A stretch of 24,384 nt of DNA from Candidatus Uhrbacteria bacterium RIFCSPLOWO2_02_FULL_48_12 (GTDB lineage Bacteria > Patescibacteriota > Patescibacteriia > GWA2-46-9): contig MGEP01000030.1 of the NCBI GenBank assembly GCA_001791425.1, forward strand, positions 1 to 24,384, read 5' to 3'. Of this stretch, positions 7,700 to 15,716 are shown piece by piece (the first letter of the stretch is position 1; every line of letters starts with the position of its first letter). The position numbers were made by a program, and so were the translations under genes. The notes under the pieces were generated by a model. That model was not told the origin of the DNA. It searched no databases and worked only from the letters and a program-made list of their open reading frames with translations.

Positions 7700-7728
7700 A
7701 GTATAGCAGTTACCAATTGTTTTGTCAA
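7700..7728 (-). promoter_or_regulatory. Consensus promoter of the zinc-ribbon gene
   Basis: Read on the minus strand: perfect TTGACA (7723-7728), a 17-bp spacer and TATACT (7700-7705). The expected start is near 7693. It is one of the strongest promoters in the window. Confidence 0.85.
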
Positions 7729-7739
7729 TGCACAATATC

Positions 7740-9185
7740 TCATCCATAAAAACGCTTAAAATCAGGCCGGCTGACAGTGAGGGTATAAAGAAGCAGAACC
7801 AGCCCCAAGCCCAGCGGATGGTTTAGATAAGGACTGGCCACATGAACGGCCGCCACCGCCAATAAACCAGTCAATAACCCCGCCAGAGAGCTATTTAAAT
7901 TTAACGTTTGACTGGCCGCGGAAAATATTTTCCAAATTATCCAGACATATACCGCTAGACCAAGGAGGCCGATTTTTAACCAAATATCAAGATAGCCCCA
8001 TTCAAAGGCCGTCGTTGTATATCGCCCATCCGGGGAAAGACTGCGCACGCGAGGATCGTTGCTGGTATAGGTAACGGCGGCGCCAAAGCCGGCTCCCCAA
8101 ATCATATTTTTTTTGACAGCTGACCAGAGAGGAGTTAGTAAATTCCAGCGGCTGGAGGCCGCTTCCTCAATTTGCAGACGCTCCGACAAATTTAAAGTTC
8201 CGTCGGTGCTGGCGGCCGGCAGTGGTATTTTCATGACCCCTATAATAATGACGATTCCCAAAACGAAACTGATAATACTCGCCATTGTTAACATGGCCAA
8301 TTCTTTAAATTGGCGATTATATAGTTTCCAGAAGCCCACCGCGCCCATGCTTAAGATTAAACCAAACCAAAAGCTGCGAGAAAAGCTAATGAGCAAAGCA
8401 GACATAAATAAACTAAGGATAAAGATAATTTTGGGCGATATTAAAATAGAATAATCTGGTTCGCTTTTTGAGGCGACCATCCACCAAGCCACTAATACGT
8501 AAATTTGACTTTGTATAAAAATGCGCCAAGCGCCGGTGGTTGTCCAGGTAATCTCCCCTACCCCGCTATGGCGTACCCATTGATAAAGATCAGGCAGAAA
8601 AAACTCAAACTGATGAGTAAAAAAATACAATAGCAAAAGCGTTTTGACCGACAAATAAACGGCGCTGTAGAATAAAAGATAGGCCACACGCTCCAAGAAT
8701 TCTTTTTTTTGGGTGACGATAAATAAGGGCAGAAGGAGCCCGAGGAAAAAATAAGCATTGGCATCAAAAAATACCTGCCAAAATCCATAGCCGTGAGCGA
8801 GTCCGCGAATAAAGGACAGAAAGACAATAAAGCCCAGGGCCAATATTGGTTTGGCCCATCCCACTAATTTTAAAATTGCTTCTTTGTCTAAATTTTTTAT
8901 CTGCTGTAAGCTTACCAAGAACAGAATTATGAACGCCGCCAATCTAAAGGAGATAGTAATATCGTTATAGGTAAACAAAAAAAGATATCCCTTTGACCCC
9001 ACAAAAATTTCAGCCAGAGTAATTAATAGAGCCAGCTCCAGATTCCTTAAGGATACAACCAAAAAAGCAGTTACGGCGATAATAAACAGCGCTTGACTGA
9101 CCGTTGGTTCATAATGTCCCAAAAAAGACAAAAGGTCGGCCAATAGTAATCCCGCGATCCAATATTGAACTTCAGTTTTTGTCAT
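7740..9185 (-). CDS. O-antigen ligase/polymerase-family membrane protein
   Basis: A 481-residue integral membrane protein with about a dozen hydrophobic segments and one larger extracytoplasmic loop (about residues 315-375, with LNLSERLQIEEAASSRWNLL and WGAGFGAAVTYTSNDPR). This layout, and SRSFWFGLILSMGAVGF before the loop, fit the Wzy_C / O-antigen ligase family. Members either polymerise lipid-linked oligosaccharide repeats or ligate finished glycan to an acceptor. It is the last gene of the surface-polysaccharide operon, 8 bp after the preceding glycosyltransferase. Ligase and polymerase cannot be told apart from sequence alone. CPR cells usually lack LPS, so the acceptor could be an S-layer or membrane protein; that is inference. 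Confidence 0.75.
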   Translation of the reverse strand: MTKTEVQYWIAGLLLADLLSFLGHYEPTVSQALFIIAVTAFLVVSLRNLELALLITLAEIFVGSKGYLFLFTYNDITISFRLAAFIILFLVSLQQIKNLDKEAILKLVGWAKPILALGFIVFLSFIRGLAHGYGFWQVFFDANAYFFLGLLLPLFIVTQKKEFLERVAYLLFYSAVYLSVKTLLLLYFFTHQFEFFLPDLYQWVRHSGVGEITWTTTGAWRIFIQSQIYVLVAWWMVASKSEPDYSILISPKIIFILSLFMSALLISFSRSFWFGLILSMGAVGFWKLYNRQFKELAMLTMASIISFVLGIVIIIGVMKIPLPAASTDGTLNLSERLQIEEAASSRWNLLTPLWSAVKKNMIWGAGFGAAVTYTSNDPRVRSLSPDGRYTTTAFEWGYLDIWLKIGLLGLAVYVWIIWKIFSAASQTLNLNSSLAGLLTGLLAVAAVHVASPYLNHPLGLGLVLLLYTLTVSRPDFKRFYG

Positions 9186-9193
9186 GACGGCTT

Positions 9194-10117
9194 CTATAAA
9201 TTCTCATTCTTGGCCAGTCGTACGCCAAGGGAGTTGATAAACGTCAAGATTAATGCCGGACCCAAAGAGATAAAAGACACGATGGCAAGTAAGCTAGCTG
9301 GCAATACGCCATGGTGCTTCCAAAAATAGCGGCGAGAACTTCTGGCAAAATGCCATTGCCGCCAGAGAATCCGCCGCTGCTGAAAGGCGCTGGAACGGTG
9401 ATGCCGCACCACCGCCTCGGGGTAAAAGAAAATAATATAGCCGGCCTCATTAATTTTTTTGCAGAGATCCACTTCTTCAAAAAAAATAAAAAATTTTTCA
9501 TCAAAATAACCCACTTCGTCCAAAACTTTACGATTAATCATCATACAGGCGCCCATCACTTGATCAACGCGCCGCATCGTCTGATATTTAAACGACCACA
9601 TGTAATATCGTCTTATGGGCAGACTATTTGGGAAAAAATTGTGCAGCTTCAAGAGGATCATGAAGGCCGACCAAAAAGTTGGAAAACGTCGGCAAGAGCG
9701 CTGCAGGGAGCCGTTCGGATTCTCCAGTTTCGGGCCAACCAGGCCAACCAGCGGCTGCTCTTGCATAAACTCGTACATTTGCCATAGGGCGCCGCCTATC
9801 AACTCCGCATCCGGGTTTAGAAAAAGGATATAGCGGCCGCGGGCGGCGGCTAATCCTTGATTATTAGCCGCGGCAAAACCGCGATTTACCTTATTGACTA
9901 TGAACTGCACTGCTGGAAACAGGGTGCTCACCATCTCCGCTGTGCCATCGTTTGAATTATTATCTACCACGATTGTTTCCACGTTTAAGGCATGGCCGGC
10001 GCGGCGCGCTTGCTCAACTGAATTGACAATGCTAAGAAGTGCTTGCTTTAGCAGATGGCGAACGCGCCAGCTGACAATAATAACAGAAATATCGGGGGCG
10101 GCGGCGCTCTCGTTCAT
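9194..10117 (-). CDS. Family 2 glycosyltransferase (rhamnosyltransferase-like)
   Basis: A GT-A fold glycosyltransferase of 307 residues. It has an N-terminal ISVIIVSWRV strand, the nucleotide-sugar motif VVDNNSNDGT, the GFAAANNQGL helix, the DxD-like FLNPDAE, and the acidic FEEVDLCKK near the catalytic base position. The NPDAE and VGYFDEKFFIFFEEVDL pattern is typical of WbbL/RfbF-like rhamnosyltransferases, so rhamnose or a similar deoxysugar is possible but unproven. A hydrophobic C-terminal segment (LPASLLAIVSFISLGPALILTFI) probably anchors it at the membrane. Its ATG overlaps the previous gene's stop in ATGA (10114-10117), showing translational coupling. Confidence 0.85.
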   Translation of the reverse strand: MNESAAAPDISVIIVSWRVRHLLKQALLSIVNSVEQARRAGHALNVETIVVDNNSNDGTAEMVSTLFPAVQFIVNKVNRGFAAANNQGLAAARGRYILFLNPDAELIGGALWQMYEFMQEQPLVGLVGPKLENPNGSLQRSCRRFPTFWSAFMILLKLHNFFPNSLPIRRYYMWSFKYQTMRRVDQVMGACMMINRKVLDEVGYFDEKFFIFFEEVDLCKKINEAGYIIFFYPEAVVRHHRSSAFQQRRILWRQWHFARSSRRYFWKHHGVLPASLLAIVSFISLGPALILTFINSLGVRLAKNENL

Positions 10118-10836
10118 ATGAGGCCGTGCTTAAGTTGGACAATTTTTTTAGCCTCCAGGTAGCGGTGAAACGATGCTGGGGCGAGCCCAATCAAACGAAC
10201 AACCAAAGACCAAAAGTAATACCAGGCGCGCGGCCGCCAGGCGCTAATGCCGCGGCGAGTGACACGGGCCTGAAATAAAATTTCAGGCACAAATACTCCA
10301 ATGTGGCCTCCTTTCAGCATGGTTAACCACAGATCCCAGTCCTGAAAACGCTTAAGCTGTTCGTCAAAGCCGGGGAAACATTCGCGTCGGATAAGAGCCG
10401 AGGTATGAATATAATTGTTTTGCCGCAAGGCCGCCGCGTTAAAGGTTCGGCCGGTAAATTTTTTCCAGCCAAATTTGAAACTGCAGTAGGCGTAAGCGGC
10501 TTGAGGATTATTTTTTAGGGCGGCAAACATTTTTTTTAAAGCCGTCTGGTCAAAGATTAAATCAGCGTCAGCAAACAGCAAATAACTGCCGCGGGCCAGT
10601 TTAGCGCCGGCATTGCGGGCTCGGGGCGCGCCGCTATGATCTAATTTAAAATAACGAATGCACTGTTCTGGGCGGCAGCTCTGCGTATAATTATTCACGA
10701 TTTGTTCCGTGTCATCTGTTGATCCGTCGTCAACGATGATTGCTTCCCAATCGCTAAACGATTGGCGGCGTAAACTGGCTAAACAAGACGGCAGGGCCGC
10801 GCCGTGATTGTAGGCGGGAATGATGATACTAATCAT
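10114..10836 (-). CDS. Family 2 glycosyltransferase
   Basis: A 240-residue GT-A enzyme. Motifs in order are MISIIIPAYNHG, the nucleotide-binding IIVDDGSTDDT, GAPRARNAG, the metal-binding LLFADADLIF, and the acceptor-side QDWDLWL. This is a compact enzyme without extra domains; the C-terminus is basic and amphipathic and may touch the membrane. It overlaps its neighbours by 4 bp at both ends (10833-10836 and 10114-10117), so it is translated as part of one operon. The donor sugar cannot be read from the sequence. Confidence 0.86.
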   Translation of the reverse strand: MISIIIPAYNHGAALPSCLASLRRQSFSDWEAIIVDDGSTDDTEQIVNNYTQSCRPEQCIRYFKLDHSGAPRARNAGAKLARGSYLLFADADLIFDQTALKKMFAALKNNPQAAYAYCSFKFGWKKFTGRTFNAAALRQNNYIHTSALIRRECFPGFDEQLKRFQDWDLWLTMLKGGHIGVFVPEILFQARVTRRGISAWRPRAWYYFWSLVVRLIGLAPASFHRYLEAKKIVQLKHGLI

Positions 10837-11972
10837 CGTGTTTGATGATTAAAAAATTCTAAGATTTTACTGGCGCCGGATCTGGCGCTAAAACCAAGAG
10901 CCCGTTTGCGTCCAGCCGCGCCCATACGAGCGGCGAGCGCCGGGTCATGAAGTAATTTAAGAATGGCGGCCGTGGTTGCCTTAATATCATTTTCCGGAAC
11001 CAGCAAGCCAGTTTCCCCGTCAACTATTGCCTCTGACACTCCGCCCGAGTAACTGCCAATAACGGGTTTACCGGCATAGCCGGCCTCTAAATAAACAATG
11101 CCCAATCCTTCCACGTCACCATTGGGCAGAGTGCGCGGTGTCATAATAAAGATAGCGGCGAGCGACAGCCAAGCAGTCGTCTCATCGTCGTCTAGTGCCC
11201 CCAAAAATTTAACTTGTTCATGGCGAGATAGAGTATTTTTAAGAATCTTTAGGCGCGCTCTCATTGGCCCATCGCCAATTATAAAATATCTTAAATCAGG
11301 TACCTCGCGCCAGACTATTTCCAGGGCGCGAAGCACAACATCATGTCCCTTGCGCTCCACCAATCGGCTGATAGTCAGCAAAACTGGCGCTTTTGCTAAA
11401 TCAAACTCGTCGCCCAAGCGTTTCACTAGCGCGGCGTTGGGGAATTTGCTTAAGGCAGGGCTTGGATAAATAACCGTAATTTTCGCGGACGGTACGTCCA
11501 GTTCTTTAATCAAGCCAGCCACGAATTTATTGGCTGCAAAAATACCGTTGGCTCTATGGAAAATTTTTTTAATCAGCCATTTTTTGCGTTTTGATTTCAT
11601 CGGTTTCAACACATCCAGGCCATGAACAAACACGGCATAATGCAGGGGCCGCACCAGACTAAGCAGCCACACTGCCGTGCCGAGCGGCAATACTTGGCCG
11701 ACTATAATCTGATCAATGCCTTGCTGTTCTAAGTATGCGTCCAGTCTAAAAATCGTTACCAGCCAGCGCGGCCAGCCCCAAGAGCTAAGCAAGGGAGAGC
11801 GCCGGATAGTATAATTATCGGTATAAAAGGCGTCTGGCGATATTTCGGCGGTTGACGGTGCCGCCCATACGACTATTCGTTCAGGGGGCATGGCTCGGGC
11901 GAGCTCGCGATACATTCGGCCCACGCCGCCCGACGGCGGATATTCAAGAGTTAATAACAGTATTTTACCCAT
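10833..11972 (-). CDS. Family 4 glycosyltransferase (GT-B)
   Basis: A 379-residue GT-B enzyme with an N-terminal acceptor domain (ILLLTLEYPPSGGVGRMYRELA, FVHGLDVL, ITVIYPSP) and a C-terminal nucleotide-sugar domain. The latter includes LLTISRLVERKGHDVVLRAL, FIIGDGPMRARL, VKFLGALDDDE and the E-x7-E motif in EGLGIVYLEAGYAGKPVIG, followed by GLLVPENDI. This is the usual layout of lipid-linked glycan-building transferases acting on the cytoplasmic face. It follows the flippase gene by 13 bp and overlaps the next glycosyltransferase in ATGA. Confidence 0.9.
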   Translation of the reverse strand: MGKILLLTLEYPPSGGVGRMYRELARAMPPERIVVWAAPSTAEISPDAFYTDNYTIRRSPLLSSWGWPRWLVTIFRLDAYLEQQGIDQIIVGQVLPLGTAVWLLSLVRPLHYAVFVHGLDVLKPMKSKRKKWLIKKIFHRANGIFAANKFVAGLIKELDVPSAKITVIYPSPALSKFPNAALVKRLGDEFDLAKAPVLLTISRLVERKGHDVVLRALEIVWREVPDLRYFIIGDGPMRARLKILKNTLSRHEQVKFLGALDDDETTAWLSLAAIFIMTPRTLPNGDVEGLGIVYLEAGYAGKPVIGSYSGGVSEAIVDGETGLLVPENDIKATTAAILKLLHDPALAARMGAAGRKRALGFSARSGASKILEFFNHQTR

Positions 11973-11985
11973 AAGCAGGAATATG

Positions 11986-13464
11986 TTATTCAGAACTGGA
12001 GACTGTAATTAATTCAGCTTCGCGCCGGTGAAATAATCCCCAAAAATACTGCACGTCGGCCAGTGATAATTCGCGCAGCGCAAAAAGCCCGGCCGTATAA
12101 ATTATGCCGCTGAGCAACACCACCAGCAATAACGGCATAAACGCAGTCATGGCCAGCGTCGCCCATCCCATTACAGCCACAGATACCAAAACTCGGCCTA
12201 AAGATTTTACGAGCGGCCATATTCGGTAAGCCACCACCAAACGCGCCAGCCATAATCCAATTAGCAAAACAGCCGCATTGGTAATAAACCATGACCAGCT
12301 TGCTCCAATGTAGCTAAGAGCAGGAATCAGCCATATATTTAAACCAATATTTATAATCATGCTAAGTCCAATGACCGCGGTCTGCCAGTGCTGGCGGTTG
12401 GCGGCGTTTAACAGCGCTCCCAGAGGGAAGGACAAAAAAACAAAAACCAGACTGGGCACAAGAATGCGCACGGCCAGAGCCGCTGGCCAATAGTCTGCCC
12501 CCAATTGCGCCACGAACTGATCGGCTAGGACAAAGAGCCCAATAGCCAAAGGCGCGCTGATAAGAAGAAGGTAGCGAAACGATTGCTCAAAAATATCACG
12601 CAGCCGTTCCGGGGCATGGCGGTGATAATAACTCATGGCCGGAAAGACCGCCGCCATAAAAGCCATGGGAATAAATTGAAAGGCATTCATTGTTTTAGCC
12701 GCTACGCTGTAAATGCCCACGGCCTGACTGCCTTTCAGAAAACTTAAAAGCACGGAATCGCTATAGGCGTACACCGCGGCAAAAATATTTGCCAGAGCAA
12801 ATGGCAGGGCCAATTTTTTAAGTTCTAGAATAACTATTTTATTCAGGCGCGGCCGCCACGATAAATGAAGCTCGCGGTTGAGAAAGTATGTTAGGGCAAA
12901 AAACGAAACAATACTGCCGGCGAGTATAGTGAGAGCTACATTGAGCGCGGAGGGCCAAAGGTAAAGCGCCACCAGGCCGAGACCAAGAATCAGAACTTTA
13001 TTCAGAATAACAACTATTGATTCAAACCAAAGATTTTGCCGCCCTCGAAAAACGCTTGTCCCAGTGAGAGCGAAAGAGTCAACAATCATAACAGCGCCGG
13101 CGACGATAATCAGTGCTAACGGCGGATGGCCGCCACCCAATAGCCGAACCGCATAAACCGTGCCCACTAAGGCGCCAAAAGCAATTACCGATAACCATAA
13201 TTTTATAGCGATAATGTTACCGAGATAGATAACGCTCTTTGATTCGTCGTGCGCCAGCTCACGTATGAGAACCGGCCCTAGTCCAAAATCCGCGAAAACC
13301 CCAAAAATGGAGCTCAAAGAAAAAGCGGCCACATACTCCCCGGTTCCGCCATTCCCTAAGGTTTTAGCGATAAATAAAAAGAAGAAGAAAGAAAGTATCT
13401 TCTGAACAACAAGAGCGACCGTTAGATAGGTTGTATTTTTAGCAATATTTTCTGGCGACGGCAT
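11986..13464 (-). CDS. Polysaccharide flippase (Wzx/MATE-like)
   Basis: A 492-residue polytopic membrane protein with about 14 hydrophobic segments and the family N-terminus: NTTYLTVALVVQKILSFFFFLFIAKTLG, then YVAAFSLSSIFGVFADFGLGPVLIREL. It belongs to the MOP superfamily and should move undecaprenyl-linked oligosaccharides from the inner to the outer face of the membrane. As first gene of the five-gene glycan operon, with glycosyltransferases and a ligase/polymerase downstream, it defines a Wzx-dependent pathway. No initiating phosphoglycosyltransferase is in the window. The upstream gap of 136 bp holds the ribosomal operon terminator; a promoter for this gene is not clear. Confidence 0.88.
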   Translation of the reverse strand: MPSPENIAKNTTYLTVALVVQKILSFFFFLFIAKTLGNGGTGEYVAAFSLSSIFGVFADFGLGPVLIRELAHDESKSVIYLGNIIAIKLWLSVIAFGALVGTVYAVRLLGGGHPPLALIIVAGAVMIVDSFALTGTSVFRGRQNLWFESIVVILNKVLILGLGLVALYLWPSALNVALTILAGSIVSFFALTYFLNRELHLSWRPRLNKIVILELKKLALPFALANIFAAVYAYSDSVLLSFLKGSQAVGIYSVAAKTMNAFQFIPMAFMAAVFPAMSYYHRHAPERLRDIFEQSFRYLLLISAPLAIGLFVLADQFVAQLGADYWPAALAVRILVPSLVFVFLSFPLGALLNAANRQHWQTAVIGLSMIINIGLNIWLIPALSYIGASWSWFITNAAVLLIGLWLARLVVAYRIWPLVKSLGRVLVSVAVMGWATLAMTAFMPLLLVVLLSGIIYTAGLFALRELSLADVQYFWGLFHRREAELITVSSSE

Positions 13465-13548
13465 ATTGATTATGAGTGACCCGGCCTCTACTCAATGATT
13501 AACGGGGCAGAATGAATTTTAACATATTAAAGAAACCATAGCTAACTG

Positions 13549-13579
13549 AAAAACGAAGGCTGTTTGACCTTCGCTTTCA
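13549..13579 (-). terminator. Intrinsic terminator of the ribosomal protein operon
   Basis: On the minus strand, downstream of the S9 stop, CGAAGG and CCTTCG (plus-strand 13568-13573 and 13554-13559) form a stem around TCAAACAG, followed directly by TTTTT. Flanking CTGAA/TTCAG pairs can extend it. It separates the translation genes from the polysaccharide operon. Confidence 0.8.
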
Positions 13580-13600
13580 GTATAGAGTTTAGGGTGACGA

Positions 13601-14149
13601 TTATCGTTTTTGCCATTGCGGCGCACGTCTGGCCCGTTTAAGACCCGGCTTTTTACGTTCTTTCTCGCGAGGATCGCGCGTTAAGTATCCCATTTTACGC
13701 AAAACAGGACGCCAATCTGCGTTATGAACAAGCAAGGCTCTCGCCAAAGCCAGACGGATGGCCTCGGCTTGGGCAGGCAAACCGCCGCCGCTCACTTTAA
13801 CGGATATATCAATATCCTTATCTAATCCTACCAACGGTAGTGGTTCGGTCACCACCTCCTGCCATAAGGCAAACGGAAAATATTGTTTGTAGTTTTTGTT
13901 GTTAACTATTAACTGCCCGCTCCCCTGCATCTTGAGACGCAATCGCGCTATTGCTGTTTTTCGCCGGCCTACCGTTTGGATGTAATCGCGTTTATGCTCT
14001 ATTATTTTTGCGGGCGGGACATTGGCCGCTGATTTTTTGGCTGTCGGTCTTGCCTGAACGTGCTCGCGCCGCGTGGCGGCGGTACGCTTCGTTCGGGGTA
14101 ACGATCTGGCAGCAGTCGGTTTATTTGTTTTTGGTTTAGTCGCAGTCAT
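13601..14149 (-). CDS. rpsI: 30S ribosomal protein S9 with basic N-terminal extension
   Basis: The S9 core begins at YIQTVGRRKTAIARLRL, and the protein ends in the classical KKPGLKRARRAPQWQKR tail that reaches the ribosomal P site. At 182 residues it is about 50 longer than usual. The extra N-terminal part is Lys/Arg/Ala/Thr-rich and low in complexity (TAARSLPRTKRTAATRREH), probably disordered and RNA-binding. No in-frame ATG lies near the core start, so the extension is probably translated. It is the last gene of the operon, 10 bp after L13. Confidence 0.95.
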   Translation of the reverse strand: MTATKPKTNKPTAARSLPRTKRTAATRREHVQARPTAKKSAANVPPAKIIEHKRDYIQTVGRRKTAIARLRLKMQGSGQLIVNNKNYKQYFPFALWQEVVTEPLPLVGLDKDIDISVKVSGGGLPAQAEAIRLALARALLVHNADWRPVLRKMGYLTRDPREKERKKPGLKRARRAPQWQKR

Positions 14150-14159
14150 AAAAATATCA

Positions 14160-14540
14160 TTATCTTGTTTTTAGATCTTCGGCTTCAAATTTTAAACGCC
14201 TTAGCCATTTTTTGCGCAAGGTATTATCCGGCAGCATTTGTTTGACCACGCGAACAAAAACCGAGGCCGGATTCTTAGACCATAAATCTTGCAGTAAATC
14301 CTGACGCATACCGCCGGGATAACCGCTGTAGTGAAAATATTTTTTTTGTCCGATCTTTTTGCCAGTAAAAACAGCTCGCCTAATGTTTTTTATAATTACC
14401 GTATCGCCGCAATCGCGGTTTGGCGCGTAAACAGCTTTATTTTTCCCCTGTAATATAAGGGCAATGCTTGAGGCCAAGCGGCCAACTGTTTGGCCAGCGG
14501 CGTCCACCACATGAATTTTGCGCGTTATAGCAGCGGGCAT
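14160..14540 (-). CDS. rplM: 50S ribosomal protein L13 (short C-terminus)
   Basis: The L13 core is clear: KIHVVDAAGQTVGRLASSIALILQGK, NRDCGDTVIIKNIRRAVFTGKKIGQKKYFHYSGYPGGM, then VVKQMLPDNTLRKKWLRRLKFE. At 126 residues it lacks roughly the last 15 residues of typical bacterial L13 (the HPHxAQxP tail). It sits 4 bp after L17 with no obvious Shine-Dalgarno sequence, so it probably relies on translational coupling. L13 joins 23S rRNA domains early in assembly. Confidence 0.94.
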   Translation of the reverse strand: MPAAITRKIHVVDAAGQTVGRLASSIALILQGKNKAVYAPNRDCGDTVIIKNIRRAVFTGKKIGQKKYFHYSGYPGGMRQDLLQDLWSKNPASVFVRVVKQMLPDNTLRKKWLRRLKFEAEDLKTR

Positions 14541-14544
14541 AGTG

Positions 14545-14898
14545 TTAATCTATTAATTCTAAGCGCACTGTTTTGGCGTTATCTCCGAGGCGACGCGACA
14601 GCTTTATGATTCTACTATAACCTCCCGTACGATTCTTGTATCGCGGCCCCAAATCCTCAACTACCTTGGCCGCGGCATTTTTTACCGGTAAAATTCTTAA
14701 GAGCTCGCGTCGCGCCGCAAGATCGCCCTTGCGCCCAAGAGAAATCAGGCGCTCGACCATGCTCTTTACGGCCTTGGCGCGCGCAGTCGTGGTTGTTACT
14801 TTTTCATATAAAATTAAACTTGACGCTAAATTGCGCAGCATTAAATTACGCGGCTGTGCTTTTCTATCTAAAGTTTTTCCCTTATGGCGATGACGCAT
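14545..14898 (-). CDS. rplQ: 50S ribosomal protein L17
   Basis: A normal-length (117 residues) L17 with MRHRHKGKTLDRKAQPRNLMLRNLASSLILYEKVTTTTARAKAVKSMVERLI and the C-terminal GGYSRIIKLSRRLGDNAKTVRLELI. It lies near the peptide exit tunnel on the 50S subunit. It follows rpoA by 10 bp, the standard alpha-operon order. Confidence 0.96.
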   Translation of the reverse strand: MRHRHKGKTLDRKAQPRNLMLRNLASSLILYEKVTTTTARAKAVKSMVERLISLGRKGDLAARRELLRILPVKNAAAKVVEDLGPRYKNRTGGYSRIIKLSRRLGDNAKTVRLELID

Positions 14899-14908
14899 TT
14901 TGTTATCT

Positions 14909-15706
14909 TTATTCTTCTTTGACTTTTGGTTTACGGCCTCGCTTTTTCTTCGGCGCTACTGCTGTTTCTTCTGGCACCGTCACCGTGGTGTCCGCCGCCG
15001 CCGTTTCCGCTGCCGTGACTAGACTCTCAGAAACAAGCATGAGGTGGCTGGTTAAAAGTTTGCCAGCCGCCAAAACTGCCTCGGCCGCCGTTATCGTGCC
15101 GTCGGTGGAAATATTCATGATTAATTTATCATAATTAGTCATTTGCCCGACGCGCGCCGGTTCTATTCTGAAGGTTACTTGGTGAACTGGTGAAAAAAAT
15201 GAATCAATGGCAATAGTGCCTATCTCCATTTTTTCTTTTTCTCTGGCTTCGGTGGGTACATAACCGCGTCCTTGGCTGACCCAAATATCCATTTCTAGCT
15301 CTGCATTGCGCGCGGTGAGGGTGGCAATGAGTAAGTCTGGATTCACAATTATCACATTGCTGTCTTTCTCAATATCGGCGGCCGTAACCCGGCACTCGCC
15401 CTTAGCCGCTAGACGCAATCTAACGGGCTCGTCGCTAAACACCTTCACGCGCAATTGTTTTAAATTGAGAATAATTTGCAAAACATCTTCCTGCACTTTG
15501 GGCAAGGTTGTGAATTCGTGCGGGGCATTCTGTATTTTTACGGCTGTCACCGCCGCTCCCGGAAGCGATGAAAGCAATACCCGTCTCAAGGCAATGCCGA
15601 TCGTCGTACCATAACCCGGATAGAGCGGCTCAATTACCAGCGTGCCCGTTCGCGCGTCCGCCTCCCTTTGATAGTCTATCTTCGTCGGAAGAGAAATTTG
15701 CTCCAT
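14909..15706 (-). CDS. rpoA: RNA polymerase alpha subunit lacking the C-terminal domain
   Basis: The alpha N-terminal domain, which dimerises to seed RNA polymerase assembly, is complete: GTLVIEPLYPGYGTTIGIALRRVLLSSLPGAAVTAVKI, HEFTTLPKVQEDVLQIILNLK, the GYVP segment and the C-terminal dimer helix near EAVLAAGKLLTSHL. Full-length bacterial alpha is about 315-330 residues; this one ends at 265. In place of the linker and helical alpha-CTD, which binds UP elements and activators, it has an Ala/Thr/Val-rich stretch and a basic RGRKPK tail. The stop is followed directly by rplQ in the expected order, and no continuation is seen in another frame. The missing domain therefore looks like a real shortening, not a frameshift. 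Confidence 0.95.
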   Translation of the reverse strand: MEQISLPTKIDYQREADARTGTLVIEPLYPGYGTTIGIALRRVLLSSLPGAAVTAVKIQNAPHEFTTLPKVQEDVLQIILNLKQLRVKVFSDEPVRLRLAAKGECRVTAADIEKDSNVIIVNPDLLIATLTARNAELEMDIWVSQGRGYVPTEAREKEKMEIGTIAIDSFFSPVHQVTFRIEPARVGQMTNYDKLIMNISTDGTITAAEAVLAAGKLLTSHLMLVSESLVTAAETAAADTTVTVPEETAVAPKKKRGRKPKVKEE

Positions 15707-15716
15707 ATAAAAATTT

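Noticed and set aside
9311..9787. A 158-codon plus-strand open frame opposite the glycosyltransferase gene
   Set aside because: It is antisense to a well-supported GT2 gene, and its product shows no motif or credible context; it looks like a codon-bias shadow.
13465..13500. CATAAT four bases before the wzx start as a promoter
   Set aside because: The nearest -35-like hexamer (TTGAGT) is only 15 bp away, and the -10 box is so close that the transcript would start within the coding sequence; evidence is too weak to list.
14909..14960. Frameshift as the cause of the short RNA polymerase alpha subunit
   Set aside because: The stop is followed within 10 bp by rplQ, and no alpha-CTD sequence is present in any frame nearby.
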